A stretch of DNA of 64,000 bases from F23-B02 sp963625685. GTDB lineage: Bacteria > Bacillota > Clostridia > Oscillospirales > Oscillospiraceae. The notes under the pieces are model-generated. The model did not search any database, was not told the DNA's origin, and saw nothing but the letters and a program-made list of their open reading frames with translations. The stretch lies in assembly GCA_963625685.1 (NCBI GenBank), contig CAVFTR010000002.1, positions 62,001 to 126,000 on the forward strand. The letters are read 5' to 3'. Positions 50,073 to 57,884 of this stretch are shown piece after piece. A program made the translations under genes and the position numbers. Each line of letters begins with the position of its first letter. Positions within the stretch are counted from its first letter, which is position 1.

Positions 50073-51371
50073 ATGATCTGCGAAAACATTAGCCGCGCCG
50101 GGGACGGAGCTCTCCGTTTCGCCGGCCAGGATGTGAAGGCGCTTGCCGAAAGCTACGGAACGCCGCTGTACCTCATAGACGAGGACAGACTGCGCGCAAA
50201 CTGCCGCGTTTACCGCGAGGCATTCAAGAAGCATTTCGGAAAAAACTCCAAGGCGCTGTATGCGAGCAAGGCGAATTCCTTCAAAAGGATATACGAGGTA
50301 ATGAGCGAGGAGGGCATGGGCATAGACGTCGTCTCCTCGGGCGAGATATACACGGCAAGGCTCGCCGGATACCCCCTCGAAAACGCGTATTTCCACGGCA
50401 ATAACAAGACGCAGCAGGATATCGCCTTCGCCATGGACTGCGGCGTCGGCTGCTTTGTCATAGACAACCCCGACGAGCTCGAGGCCGTCGAGGCGGAGGC
50501 CGCGAGACGCGGAACGGTACAGAAGGCGCTCCTGCGCCTGACTCCGGGCATAGACCCGCACACATACGAGGCGATGTCCACCGGCAGGGTCGACTCCAAG
50601 TTCGGCGTTCCCATCGAGACCGGTCAGGCCGAGCCCTTCGCGGCGCGGGCCATGTCCATGCCGCACATCGACCTTGCGGGTTTCCACTGCCACGTCGGCT
50701 CGCAGGTATTTGCCGAGGATGTTTTTGAGCGCGCCGCGAAGATAATGCTGGGCTTTATCGCGCTGATGAAGGAAAAGCACGGCATGATAACGCGCGAGCT
50801 CGACCTCGGCGGCGGCTACGGCGTGCGCTATGACGATACAGACCCGTATCTCGACGTCGAGGAAAAAATAGCCGGGGTAGCACAGACGATAAAGAACGAG
50901 TGCCTGTCGCTCGGCATAGATATGCCGGATATATACATGGAGCCGGGCCGGGCGATAGTCGCGGACGCCGGAATGACGCTGTATACCGTCGGCGGAGTAA
51001 AGCACATCCCCGGATACAAGAGCTACGTCTCCATAGACGGCGGCATGGGCGATAATCCCCGCTTTGCGCTCTACCGCGCAAGGCACAGCTGCCTTGCGGC
51101 GCAGGAGAGCGCCGGAGAGGGCATGATGCGCTGCTCGCTCGTCGGACGCTGCTGCGAAAGCGGCGATATAATCCAGGAGGATATCCTGCTGCCGGAGAGT
51201 ATAAAGCGCGGGGATATCGTCGCCGTGTGCACGACGGGCGCGTATAACTACTCGATGGCCTCAAACTACAACCGCGTGCCGCGCCCGCCCATAGTGATGC
51301 TGCGCGGCGGCGGGAGCAGCATCGCCGTAAGACGCGAGAGCCTCGCGGATATCTGCCTCAACGACCTGTGA
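50073..51371 (+). CDS. lysA: Diaminopimelate decarboxylase
   Basis: 432-residue PLP enzyme making L-lysine from meso-diaminopimelate. PLP-binding K66 is in YASKANSF. The HCHVGSQV motif, the phosphate-binding EPGRAIVADAG, the catalytic C in CCESGD and the terminal Y of GAYNYSM are all present. AAAGAGGAAACTGCC precedes the ATG. It is monocistronic, with its own promoter and terminator. Confidence 0.95.
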   Translation: MICENISRAGDGALRFAGQDVKALAESYGTPLYLIDEDRLRANCRVYREAFKKHFGKNSKALYASKANSFKRIYEVMSEEGMGIDVVSSGEIYTARLAGYPLENAYFHGNNKTQQDIAFAMDCGVGCFVIDNPDELEAVEAEAARRGTVQKALLRLTPGIDPHTYEAMSTGRVDSKFGVPIETGQAEPFAARAMSMPHIDLAGFHCHVGSQVFAEDVFERAAKIMLGFIALMKEKHGMITRELDLGGGYGVRYDDTDPYLDVEEKIAGVAQTIKNECLSLGIDMPDIYMEPGRAIVADAGMTLYTVGGVKHIPGYKSYVSIDGGMGDNPRFALYRARHSCLAAQESAGEGMMRCSLVGRCCESGDIIQEDILLPESIKRGDIVAVCTTGAYNYSMASNYNRVPRPPIVMLRGGGSSIAVRRESLADICLNDL

Positions 51372-51388
51372 TCATACGGTAAAAAACG

Positions 51389-51420
51389 TCTGCACCCATG
51401 GAGCATGGGTGCAGATTTTT
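51389..51420. terminator. Terminator of lysA
   Basis: TCTGCACCCATG (51389-51400) pairs perfectly with 51404-51415 over a 3-nt loop, followed by five Ts. As at 51381-51386 let it also end the convergent SSB gene. Confidence 0.9.
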
Positions 51421-52025
51421 CATGTCTCCCCGATCTCCGTTACGGAGACCTCGAAGGCTGTCTTCTCGACCGGCTCGCCGCCGACGAGCTTTATGTAGCC
51501 GCGGCTCTGTATGCGCCCCTCGAGAGATACCGTCGTGCCCGTGTCCCAGTACGAGGCCTCGCGGGCGCGCAGCCCCCAGGTGATGCACGGCAGATAGTCC
51601 GAGCGGCCGTAGCGGCGGTTGACGGCCAGCATGAGGTCGCAGATATCCCTGCCCATGGGCGTAACGCGCAGATTCGGCGGCTTGCACAGCGTGCCTGTCA
51701 GGCGTATGAGGTTCATGTCCTCGCCGTTTGTCGGATATATCTCCTTTGCGAACACCGTTATGACGAGCCTTGCGCCCTCGCCGCTTTTGTTGTTGAACGA
51801 CCTCAGCTCGCCCGTTACGCAGAGCTTTTCGACATCCGAGGCCTCGACGGCGCCCAGAAGCTCGCGGCGCGAGATGATATTTATCGTGTCCGCCGCGCCG
51901 GACAGCCTCGACACCTCGAGCGGAAAGGTGTAGAAGCTCTCGCCCCGCGACGCGTGCGAAAAGACCGGCGGCGCCGTCATGCTGCCGATCAGCCTGGCAT
52001 AATTCGTGCTTGTGCTTTCATCCAT
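51420..52025 (-). CDS. SSB-family protein with two tandem OB-folds
   Basis: 201-residue single-stranded-DNA-binding-type protein. The second half (about 102-200, LIRLTGTLCKPPNLRVTPMG) is a recognisable SSB/PriB OB-fold. The first half (about 8-98, ARLIGSMTAPPVFSHASRGE) has the same order of elements and ends in a similar LVITVFAKE strand, so the protein looks like an internal OB duplication. There is no acidic C-terminal tail of the DDDIPF type, so it is unlikely to be the main replicative SSB. It is convergent with lysA and divergent from deoC. Confidence 0.72.
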   Translation of the reverse strand: MDESTSTNYARLIGSMTAPPVFSHASRGESFYTFPLEVSRLSGAADTINIISRRELLGAVEASDVEKLCVTGELRSFNNKSGEGARLVITVFAKEIYPTNGEDMNLIRLTGTLCKPPNLRVTPMGRDICDLMLAVNRRYGRSDYLPCITWGLRAREASYWDTGTTVSLEGRIQSRGYIKLVGGEPVEKTAFEVSVTEIGET

Positions 52026-52081
52026 ATATTCGTTCCAGTCCTTGCAGATAGTTTTTGTTAGAGTATATTAGGCGTAAACGC

Positions 52082-52110
52082 TTGAATATGCCGCCGGAAT
52101 GAAATATAAT
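52082..52110 (+). promoter_or_regulatory. Promoter of the deoC operon
   Basis: TTGAAT (52082-52087), 17-bp spacer, perfect TATAAT (52105-52110). A short palindrome GCGT-AA-ACGC lies at 52072-52081, just before the -35. Confidence 0.7.
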
Positions 52111-52141
52111 AATGTCAAAACCATTTGAAAGGAAAAAGACA

Positions 52142-52816
52142 ATGGATATAAAGGAAATTCTGTCCTGCTGCGACCACACCCTGCTGCGCGTCGACTGCAC
52201 CGAGGCGGAGATAAGAAGACTCTGCGACCAGGCGATAAAATACGGCTGCGCCTCCGTGTGCATCCCGCCCTGCCACGTCCCCGGCGCAAAGCGCTATGTC
52301 GGCGACAGGATGAAGATATGCACCGTCATCGGCTTTCCCAACGGCTACATGTCCTCGGCGGCAAAGGCCTTCGAGACTGCCGACGCCGTCGCAAACGGAG
52401 CCGATGAGATAGACATGGTCGTAAATCTCTCCATGGTCAAGGACGGCTGCTGGGAGGATGTCGCGGAGGACATAAAAGCCGTGCGCCGCTCATGCCCCGG
52501 CAAAGTGCTCAAGGTGATAATCGAGTGCTGCCTGCTGACAGACGAGGAGAAAATGCGCCTTTGCAGCATAGTTTCCGAGTGCGGCGCGGACTTTATAAAG
52601 ACCTCGACCGGCTTCAGCAAGGGCGGCGCTACCCGCCGCGACGTTGAGCTTCTGCGCCGATACAGCCCTGAAAGCCTTCAGGTCAAGGCCGCCGGCGGCA
52701 TCGCCTCGCTCGAGGACGCGGAGGACTTCATCGCCCTCGGCGCGGAGCGTCTCGGCACGAGCCGCATCGTAAAGCTCGCCATGGAGCTTGAGCGCGAAAA
52801 CGGCGAAAATGCGTAA
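52142..52816 (+). CDS. deoC: Deoxyribose-phosphate aldolase
   Basis: 224-residue class I aldolase splitting 2-deoxyribose 5-phosphate into acetaldehyde and glyceraldehyde 3-phosphate. The Schiff-base lysine is in FIKTSTGF, the second essential lysine in VKAAGGIA, and KVIIECCLL is the usual strand 5. Its length is normal. I use the ATG at 52142, preceded by AAAGGAAAAAGAC, over an in-frame ATG at 52112 that sits on the -10. No other nucleoside-catabolic gene is adjacent. Confidence 0.94.
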   Translation: MDIKEILSCCDHTLLRVDCTEAEIRRLCDQAIKYGCASVCIPPCHVPGAKRYVGDRMKICTVIGFPNGYMSSAAKAFETADAVANGADEIDMVVNLSMVKDGCWEDVAEDIKAVRRSCPGKVLKVIIECCLLTDEEKMRLCSIVSECGADFIKTSTGFSKGGATRRDVELLRRYSPESLQVKAAGGIASLEDAEDFIALGAERLGTSRIVKLAMELERENGENA

Positions 52817-52991
52817 GCCGGGCAGAGTCTTGAGCATAATAGGGCTCATCCTGTCGGCGGCTCTGCTGACCGCGGGCGCGTACTTTATCGCCCCGCGCTC
52901 ACAGAGCTGGGCGAGCGTCTGGAGCGTGCTCACGGGCGGCGCGGCGGCGTATTTTGCCTATTATGCCTTCCGCTGGAAAAGCGATGATTAG
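52809..52991 (+). CDS. Small two-helix membrane protein (60 aa)
   Basis: The ATG at 52809 lies inside the last codons of deoC, so translation is probably coupled. The product is a basic N-terminus, a helix at about 8-24 (IIGLILSAALLTAGAYFIA), a short loop, a second helix at about 35-53, and a charged end. I do not recognise it. It could be a real accessory membrane peptide or a weakly expressed frame; the tight overlap favours the former. Confidence 0.55.
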   Translation: MRKPGRVLSIIGLILSAALLTAGAYFIAPRSQSWASVWSVLTGGAAAYFAYYAFRWKSDD

Positions 52992-53041
52992 AGACGTCAC
53001 GGCGGAGCTCCCGCTCCGCCGCGAAAATCAGCAAAAAAGCC

Positions 53042-53070
53042 TTGACAATACGGCAAAGTGCTGATATATT
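53042..53070 (+). promoter_or_regulatory. Promoter of the infC-rpmI-rplT operon
   Basis: Consensus TTGACA (53042-53047), 17-bp spacer, TATATT (53065-53070). Confidence 0.8.
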
Positions 53071-53084
53071 AGTAAAGCTGAAAA

Positions 53085-53198
53085 CAAAGTAGGTACGGCA
53101 TCCCCGACCTCACCGGGCCGCCCAGGGCGCGCTCAGGTCAATAGCATCGCCCCGGAGGGGCTTTGTCTGTACGGATGCTGTAAGGCGTCCGTTTTTTG
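53085..53198 (+). ncRNA. L20-type ribosomal-protein leader with attenuator
   Basis: A structured leader of about 110 nt precedes infC. It ends in a terminator hairpin, ACGGATGC (53171-53178) paired with GCGTCCGT (53185-53192), and six Ts. GGCATCC near 53096-53102 can instead pair with GGATGCT in the terminator arm, giving a competing structure. In Bacillota the infC-rpmI-rplT operon is controlled this way by excess L20 protein; assignment to that leader class rests on position and structure, not on a covariance search. Confidence 0.65.
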
Positions 53199-53218
53199 CA
53201 TTTTGGAGGTGTTTTACA

Positions 53219-53815
53219 ATCGCAAGCGTGAATCATGAGATCAACGAAGAGATCCTCGACAAGGAAATACGCGTTATAGGCGACGACGGCGAGCAGCTTG
53301 GAATAATGTCCTCGGAGGCCGCCATGAAGATCGCGGAGGAGAAGGAGCTTGACCTGGTCAAGATATCGCCGATGGCGAAGCCCCCCGTCTGCAAGATCAT
53401 GGATTACGGCAAATACCGCTTTGAGCAGTCCAAGCGCGAAAAGGAAGCCAAGAAGAACCAGCGCGTCATGGAGGTCAAGGAGATCCGCATGTCTCCCGGC
53501 ATCGGCGAGAACGACCTGAACACAAAGCTCAAGAGCGCGCTCAAGTTCCTTGCCGACGGCGACAGGGTCAAGGTCTCGATCCGCTTCCGCGGCAGAGAAA
53601 TGGCGCACACCCATCTGGGCGAGGTCATCCTGCGCGACTTCGCGGCAAAGTGCGAAGAGCTTGCAAACCTTGACAAGCCGCCCAAGCTCGAAGGGCGCAA
53701 CATGTCGATGTTCCTGTCCCCGAAGTCTGCCGCGGCAGTCAAGAAGGCGCAGAAGGAAGCCGCCAAAAAGAAGGCTGAGGCCGAGGCCGCCGCAAAGGCG
53801 GAGGAAAATAACTGA
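53219..53815 (+). CDS. infC: Translation initiation factor IF-3, ATC start codon
   Basis: 198-residue factor that keeps the 30S subunit free and checks the start codon. GGAGGTG is followed seven bases later by ATC at 53219, in frame with the protein; the first conventional codon, GTG at 53228, is too far from it. Rare AUU or AUC starts are a known feature of infC and underlie its autoregulation. The N-domain (about 5-75, INEEILDKEIRVI) and C-domain (about 85-170, with DRVKVSIRFRGREMAHTHLG) are typical; an Ala/Lys/Glu-rich tail follows. It is first of the infC-rpmI-rplT operon. Confidence 0.95.
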   Translation: MASVNHEINEEILDKEIRVIGDDGEQLGIMSSEAAMKIAEEKELDLVKISPMAKPPVCKIMDYGKYRFEQSKREKEAKKNQRVMEVKEIRMSPGIGENDLNTKLKSALKFLADGDRVKVSIRFRGREMAHTHLGEVILRDFAAKCEELANLDKPPKLEGRNMSMFLSPKSAAAVKKAQKEAAKKKAEAEAAAKAEENN

Positions 53816-53872
53816 CAGGTTATTACAGACGCAGATTCTGATAATAGCAGCATACGGAAGGAGAAAATAACT

Positions 53873-54070
53873 ATGCCTAAACTTAAGACCCATAGCGGTG
53901 CTAAGAAGAGATTCAATCTCACCAAGACCGGTAAAGTAAAACGCGCACATGCGTTCAAGAGCCATATCCTCACCAAGAAGGACACCAAGCGCTGCCGCCG
54001 TCTGCGTTCCGGCGCGATCGCCGACGTTACCAACGAGGCGACCATCAAAAAGATGATCCCTTACAAATAA
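53873..54070 (+). CDS. rpmI: 50S ribosomal protein L35
   Basis: 65-residue basic ribosomal protein; MPKLKTHSGAKKRFNLTKTG and KSHILTKKDTKRCRRLR are standard L35 motifs. It lies between infC and rplT with an AAGGAG site. Part of the conserved infC-rpmI-rplT operon. Confidence 0.98.
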   Translation: MPKLKTHSGAKKRFNLTKTGKVKRAHAFKSHILTKKDTKRCRRLRSGAIADVTNEATIKKMIPYK

Positions 54071-54105
54071 TAAGGGCTGACTGTTACTGATAGGAGGAAT
54101 TACAA

Positions 54106-54459
54106 ATGGCAAGAGTTAAGGGCGCAATGATGACCCGTAAACATAGAAACAAGATCCTTGGTCTGGCAAAGGGCTACTGGGGCAACAAGTCCCGCCACTA
54201 CAAGATGGCTCAGGAGCAGATGATGAAGTCCGGCCGCTACGCATACGTCGGCCGCAAGCAGAAAAAGCGCGACTTCCGTCAGCTGTGGATCACCCGTATC
54301 AGCGCCGCGTGCAAGGCAAACGGAATGAACTACTCCACCTTCATGCACGGCCTGAAGCTCGCCGGCATCGACATGAACCGCAAGATGCTGTCCGAGACCG
54401 CTATCCACGATCCCGCCGCCTTCACCGCCCTGTGCGAGAAGGCAAAGGCCGCAAAGTGA
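54106..54459 (+). CDS. rplT: 50S ribosomal protein L20
   Basis: 117-residue rRNA-binding protein needed for early assembly of the large subunit and the likely autogenous repressor of its operon. MARVKGAMMTRKHRNKILGLA and YAYVGRKQKKRDFRQLWI are standard. AGGAGGAATTACAA precedes the ATG. Last gene of the operon, ending at 54480-54509. Confidence 0.98.
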   Translation: MARVKGAMMTRKHRNKILGLAKGYWGNKSRHYKMAQEQMMKSGRYAYVGRKQKKRDFRQLWITRISAACKANGMNYSTFMHGLKLAGIDMNRKMLSETAIHDPAAFTALCEKAKAAK

Positions 54460-54479
54460 TTTAAAGGATAACAAAAAAA

Positions 54480-54509
54480 CTCCGCATACACAGTATGCGG
54501 AGATTTTTT
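54480..54509. terminator. Bidirectional terminator after rplT
   Basis: CTCCGCATAC (54480-54489) pairs perfectly with 54493-54502 over ACA; six Ts follow and an A-run precedes, serving the convergent YitT gene too. Confidence 0.92.
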
Positions 54510-55140
54510 ACGCATTTTCGGTTTCACTGACCTGCTTTGGCCTCCCGGCCTTCTGGATAAGGCCTATGAGCTGGCCGGAGAGTACGACCGTCAGCAGGGA
54601 ATAGACTATCTTATTAAACGGTATATAGGTCAGCGACAGCGAGAGAACGACGAGGTCTCCGAGCAGATACACCCACTGTATGCCGAGCCTGAGCAGCTTC
54701 GAGAGGCTCAGCGCGAGCGAATCGTCGCCCGTGGGCGCGGCGTTTGCCCTTATGCACAGGCCGACGCCCACTCCGACGAACAGCGCGCCCGCTATCGCCG
54801 CCAGAAGCGGAGCCCCGGCTATCTGCGGCCAGACAGGCGGAAAGCGCTCGAATATCGCGTAAAAGGCGGAAAAGCCGCCGCCGGCGATGATCGAATAGAC
54901 GATAAACTCCCCGCCCATGAGCCTGAAGCCGAGCAGGTAGCACGCGCCGTTGAGCACAAGGCCGCTTACAGACGGGGATATGTCGAGCCAGTGCTCTAAC
55001 AGCAGAGTGAGCCCGAGGACGCCGCCCTCGGTGACGCCGGAGATGGAGTGGACATTGTACAGGCCGAAGGCGAGTATCGCGCTGCCGAGCAAGATGCTCA
55101 GGCAGTTTTTCGGCTTTATTCGGGATAACAATTTTAACAA
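54508..55140 (-). CDS. YitT-family membrane protein
   Basis: 210-residue protein with five or six helices. ILLGSAILAFGLYNVHSISGVTEGGVLGL and IRANAAPTGDDSLALSLSK fit the membrane part of the YitT family, but the usual C-terminal soluble domain (DUF2179) is absent, so this is the short form. Function is unknown. The start appears to be TTG at 55140 with AAAGG before it. It lies 7 bp downstream of the LysR-type gene and so may be its co-transcribed partner. Confidence 0.8.
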   Translation of the reverse strand: MLKLLSRIKPKNCLSILLGSAILAFGLYNVHSISGVTEGGVLGLTLLLEHWLDISPSVSGLVLNGACYLLGFRLMGGEFIVYSIIAGGGFSAFYAIFERFPPVWPQIAGAPLLAAIAGALFVGVGVGLCIRANAAPTGDDSLALSLSKLLRLGIQWVYLLGDLVVLSLSLTYIPFNKIVYSLLTVVLSGQLIGLIQKAGRPKQVSETENA

Positions 55141-55147
55141 AACCTTT

Positions 55148-56017
55148 CTATTTGTTCTTGATCATATCCTCCGCGTATTTGATAAAGCGCCGCACGGCGG
55201 GGGAGGCGTGCCTGTGATTTATAAGCGCCATGCCGAGAGTTATGCTCCTCGGCGGAGAGATCGGTATCTTCACGACCTCACAGGGCCAGTTGCGCGTTAT
55301 CAGCTCGTTTAATATGCTTATGCCGAGTCCCTGCTCGACCATTTTCAGCGCCGAGTAGCTCTCGACCGTTGAAAAACGGATATCCGGCTCGATGCCGAAC
55401 TCCTCAAACAGCGGCATGACATCCTCGTCGTGACCGAAGCCGGCAAGAATGAGCTTTTCGTTCCGGCACAGCTCAAAGGGAAAGCTGTCAAGCCCCGCGC
55501 AGGGGTGATTTTTCGGCAGCGCGGCCAGCATCCTGTCCTCGGAAAGCGGTATCCAGTCATAGGGAAAGGGCTCGCGGTAGCTCATGAAGGCAAGGTCGGC
55601 CGCTTTTTCGTCCAGCCATCTGTTTAACTCAGAGCAGCCCTCGAGCAGGGTTATTTTGACATACGGATAGTCATGCTGAAAGCGGCTTATGATCTCCGGC
55701 AGCCAGTGCGTCGCCATGCTCGAATACGCGGCGATGGTAATGCTGCCGATGAGCAGACCCTTCGTGTCGGCCGCGAGCTGATATATATTGTCCTCGCTGT
55801 TCAAAAACTCGCGTATCGCGGGGATGAGCCTGGCACCCTCCGCCGTGACGCTCACGCCCTTGTTCGTGCGCCGAAGCAGGGGAAAGCCCATGTCCGCCTC
55901 GAGCGCGCTCACAAGCTGGCTCACGCCCGAGGGGGTGTAGCTCAAAAGCTCGGCCGCCTTTGAAAAGCTCCCTGTATCCGCGGCAGCCAAAAACGCTTTG
56001 CACCGTGCAGTCTCCAT
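55148..56017 (-). CDS. LysR-family transcriptional regulator
   Basis: 289 residues: N-terminal winged helix (about 1-60, AADTGSFSKAAELLSYTPSGVSQ), linker helix and periplasmic-binding-like effector domain (about 88-285). The ligand is unknown. The ATG at 56017 is properly spaced from AAAGGAAG, whereas the ATG at 56023 touches it. It is divergent from a 58-residue membrane peptide gene and upstream of the YitT gene; either may be its target. Confidence 0.88.
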   Translation of the reverse strand: METARCKAFLAAADTGSFSKAAELLSYTPSGVSQLVSALEADMGFPLLRRTNKGVSVTAEGARLIPAIREFLNSEDNIYQLAADTKGLLIGSITIAAYSSMATHWLPEIISRFQHDYPYVKITLLEGCSELNRWLDEKAADLAFMSYREPFPYDWIPLSEDRMLAALPKNHPCAGLDSFPFELCRNEKLILAGFGHDEDVMPLFEEFGIEPDIRFSTVESYSALKMVEQGLGISILNELITRNWPCEVVKIPISPPRSITLGMALINHRHASPAVRRFIKYAEDMIKNK

Positions 56018-56184
56018 AGCCATCTTCCTTTAAGTGATACTTAAAGCTGCCATAACGATCAACAGCTTTACTTTTCTTGCGATTTATTTTACAATACAGA
56101 CAGAAAGAAATCAAGCACTATTCAGGGCCCGAATATAATTGAGATCTTCTGAAAATAATATTTGATTATATCGGAGGAATAGTT

Positions 56185-56361
56185 ATGAAAAAGACTACAC
56201 TTTTTGCGCTGGCGGTTATCGTTTGCCTCATCGGAGCGGCCGTATCCAGCTACTGCATGGCCACCTTCACATCGAGCGTTGCGGTATTCGGCGTGCTGGC
56301 CGTCCTGTTCGCCATCGGCTTTACGGTGTTCATCAACAGGCTCACAAATGCGGCCGCATAA
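56185..56361 (+). CDS. Small two-helix membrane protein (58 aa)
   Basis: ATG at 56185 with GGAGGAATAGTT upstream. The sequence begins MKKTTLFALAVIVCLIGAAV, giving a first helix at about 5-24, then a Ser/Thr-rich turn and a second helix at about 31-50, ending NRLTNAAA. It has its own good ribosome site and a terminator directly after the stop. I do not recognise the family. Its position opposite the LysR gene suggests it may be regulated by it. Confidence 0.68.
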   Translation: MKKTTLFALAVIVCLIGAAVSSYCMATFTSSVAVFGVLAVLFAIGFTVFINRLTNAAA

Positions 56362-56387
56362 AAAAGGCTATGCAAGAATTAACTCTC

Positions 56388-56422
56388 TCCGGCCTTGCCC
56401 TTCAGGCAGGGTCGGATTTTTT
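56388..56422. terminator. Terminator between the 58-aa gene and the TrmH-type gene
   Basis: TCCG plus CCTTGCC (56388 onward) pair with GGCAGGG and CGGA (to 56416) with one wobble, followed by six Ts. The minus-strand gene ends at 56421. Confidence 0.65.
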
Positions 56423-57239
56423 ATAATTTGTGCATCACGCCGAGCTGATAAAACGCGACGGCGCTCGCCGCGGCGACGTTTAAGGAGTCCACGCCGTGCG
56501 ACATCGGGATGCGCAGCGTGTAATCGCAGTGTGCGACGGTCTCGTGAGCCAGCCCGTCGCCCTCGGTCCCGAGGACCACGGCGAGCCTTTCCTCCTTCGC
56601 CGGAGCGGGATCGTATATAGGAAGCGACTTATCCGTCAGCGCCATCGCCGCGGTCTTAAAGCCCAGGCCGGCAAGCTCCCGCATCCAGTCCTCGCCGAGA
56701 TAGGTCCACGGCACCTGAAAGACCGTGCCCATGCTGACTCTCACCGCGCGGCGGTACAGCGGATCGCTGCCCTCGCAGGTGAGCAGCACCGCGTCCATGC
56801 CGAGCGCCGCGGCAGAGCGGAAGATCGCGCCGATATTCGTCGGATTCATCACGTTCTCAAGGACCGCTATGCGCCGTGCGCCGCGGCAGACCTCCCCGAC
56901 GCTGCGCAGCCTCGGCCTGAGCATGGCGCAGAGCATGCCGCGGGTCAGGTGAAAACCCGTCAGCTGCGCGAGCACCTCGAGCGGCGCCGTGTAAACGCTT
57001 ATATCCGCAGGACACCGCGCGAGAAGCTCCCTTGCCTTGCCCTCGGCGTGCTTTGTCTCCATGAGAAACGACAGCGGCACGCAGCCTGCGTCCAGCGCAC
57101 GCTCTATGACCATGGGGCTCTCGGCTATGAACATCGCGTTTTCCGGGTCACGTCTGCAAAGCAGCTGATTTTCCGTAAGCCGCGCGTAAACGTCAAGCTC
57201 CGGCGCGGAAAAATCATTTATCTCAATAAAATTTGCCAT
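56421..57239 (-). CDS. SpoU/TrmH-family RNA 2'-O-methyltransferase
   Basis: 272-residue SPOUT-class enzyme methylating a ribose in rRNA or tRNA. An N-terminal substrate-binding part (1-105) is followed by the knotted domain with the three SpoU motifs: NPTNIGAIFRSAAALG, VLGTEGDGL and IPMSHGVDSLNVAAASAVAFY. The RNA target is unknown. It is followed by a convergent terminator and is preceded by the tautomerase terminator, so it is monocistronic. Confidence 0.9.
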   Translation of the reverse strand: MANFIEINDFSAPELDVYARLTENQLLCRRDPENAMFIAESPMVIERALDAGCVPLSFLMETKHAEGKARELLARCPADISVYTAPLEVLAQLTGFHLTRGMLCAMLRPRLRSVGEVCRGARRIAVLENVMNPTNIGAIFRSAAALGMDAVLLTCEGSDPLYRRAVRVSMGTVFQVPWTYLGEDWMRELAGLGFKTAAMALTDKSLPIYDPAPAKEERLAVVLGTEGDGLAHETVAHCDYTLRIPMSHGVDSLNVAAASAVAFYQLGVMHKL

Positions 57240-57253
57240 ATCTCCAGCTCCTG

Positions 57254-57284
57254 AAAAAACGGCAGCCGCTTTGACGGCTGCCGT
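57254..57284 (-). terminator. Terminator of the tautomerase gene
   Basis: ACGGCAGCCG (57259-57268) pairs perfectly with 57275-57284; As at 57254-57259 give the T-run on the minus strand. Confidence 0.85.
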
Positions 57285-57307
57285 AACTTAATTGAACAGA
57301 AATCGCT

Positions 57308-57673
57308 TTATTTCGTGGGGTTTTCCGACCTCGTCTCGCCGCCGAGCATCGCGCTCGCGAGCGGGATGTCGTTGAAGATTATAACGATCTCGGGCCTGTA
57401 CTCCTCGCCGCAGACCTGCGCGAGCTTGTCTGTCATCGCAGACATGATAGGCTTCTTGACCTCGTCGGTGCGGTCGGGCATCATCGTCCAGTCTATGAGC
57501 ACAGTCGGAGCGAGCTTCCGCACGTTTTCCTTATCCATCTCATGTATGTATACATAAATGTTCTTGGAAAGCGTCGAGGTGTGGGCGCATATCTGCTGTG
57601 CAAAGTATTCCATGAGCTCGGCTTTTGCGTCAGCCGGAAGTTTTTTGGTTACGGTTACATGAATGATAGGCAT
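57308..57673 (-). CDS. Tautomerase-superfamily protein, long form
   Basis: 121-residue member of the 4-oxalocrotonate tautomerase superfamily. Pro2, exposed as Pro1 after Met removal, is the catalytic base (PIIHVTVTKKL). The beta-alpha-beta unit is followed by a second, less conserved half, so the protein is about twice the 60-residue 4-OT length. The substrate is unknown; no aromatic-degradation genes are adjacent. AGGAGCAATGTT precedes the ATG. It is monocistronic. Confidence 0.78.
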   Translation of the reverse strand: MPIIHVTVTKKLPADAKAELMEYFAQQICAHTSTLSKNIYVYIHEMDKENVRKLAPTVLIDWTMMPDRTDEVKKPIMSAMTDKLAQVCGEEYRPEIVIIFNDIPLASAMLGGETRSENPTK

Positions 57674-57725
57674 AACATTGCTCCTTTGTCAAGTTTTTTC
57701 GCACAAAAATGTGAGCGACGGCGGT

Positions 57726-57755
57726 ATAATAACACTTATTACATACACTTGTCAA
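57726..57755 (-). promoter_or_regulatory. Promoter of the tautomerase gene
   Basis: Minus strand: perfect TTGACA (57755-57750), 18-bp spacer, TATTAT (57731-57726). Confidence 0.65.
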
Positions 57756-57784
57756 TTATATTAAAATAAGATTTAATTATGATG

Positions 57785-57851
57785 CACAGACCTAAACTCT
57801 GTGTTCAATAATGATAAAATCATTGTAATATGTCCGGTAAGATGATAAAAT
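57785..57851 (+). promoter_or_regulatory. Promoter and dyads upstream of the D-aminoacylase gene
   Basis: TTGTAA (57823-57828), 17-bp spacer, TAAAAT (57846-57851). Two perfect 6-bp dyads lie just upstream: CACAGA-N7-TCTGTG (57785-57803) and AATGAT-AAA-ATCATT (57810-57824). The second touches the -35 element, a likely regulator site. Confidence 0.5.
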
Positions 57852-57884
57852 TGCCGCAGCAAGCTGAAAATAAGGAGAACAGCC

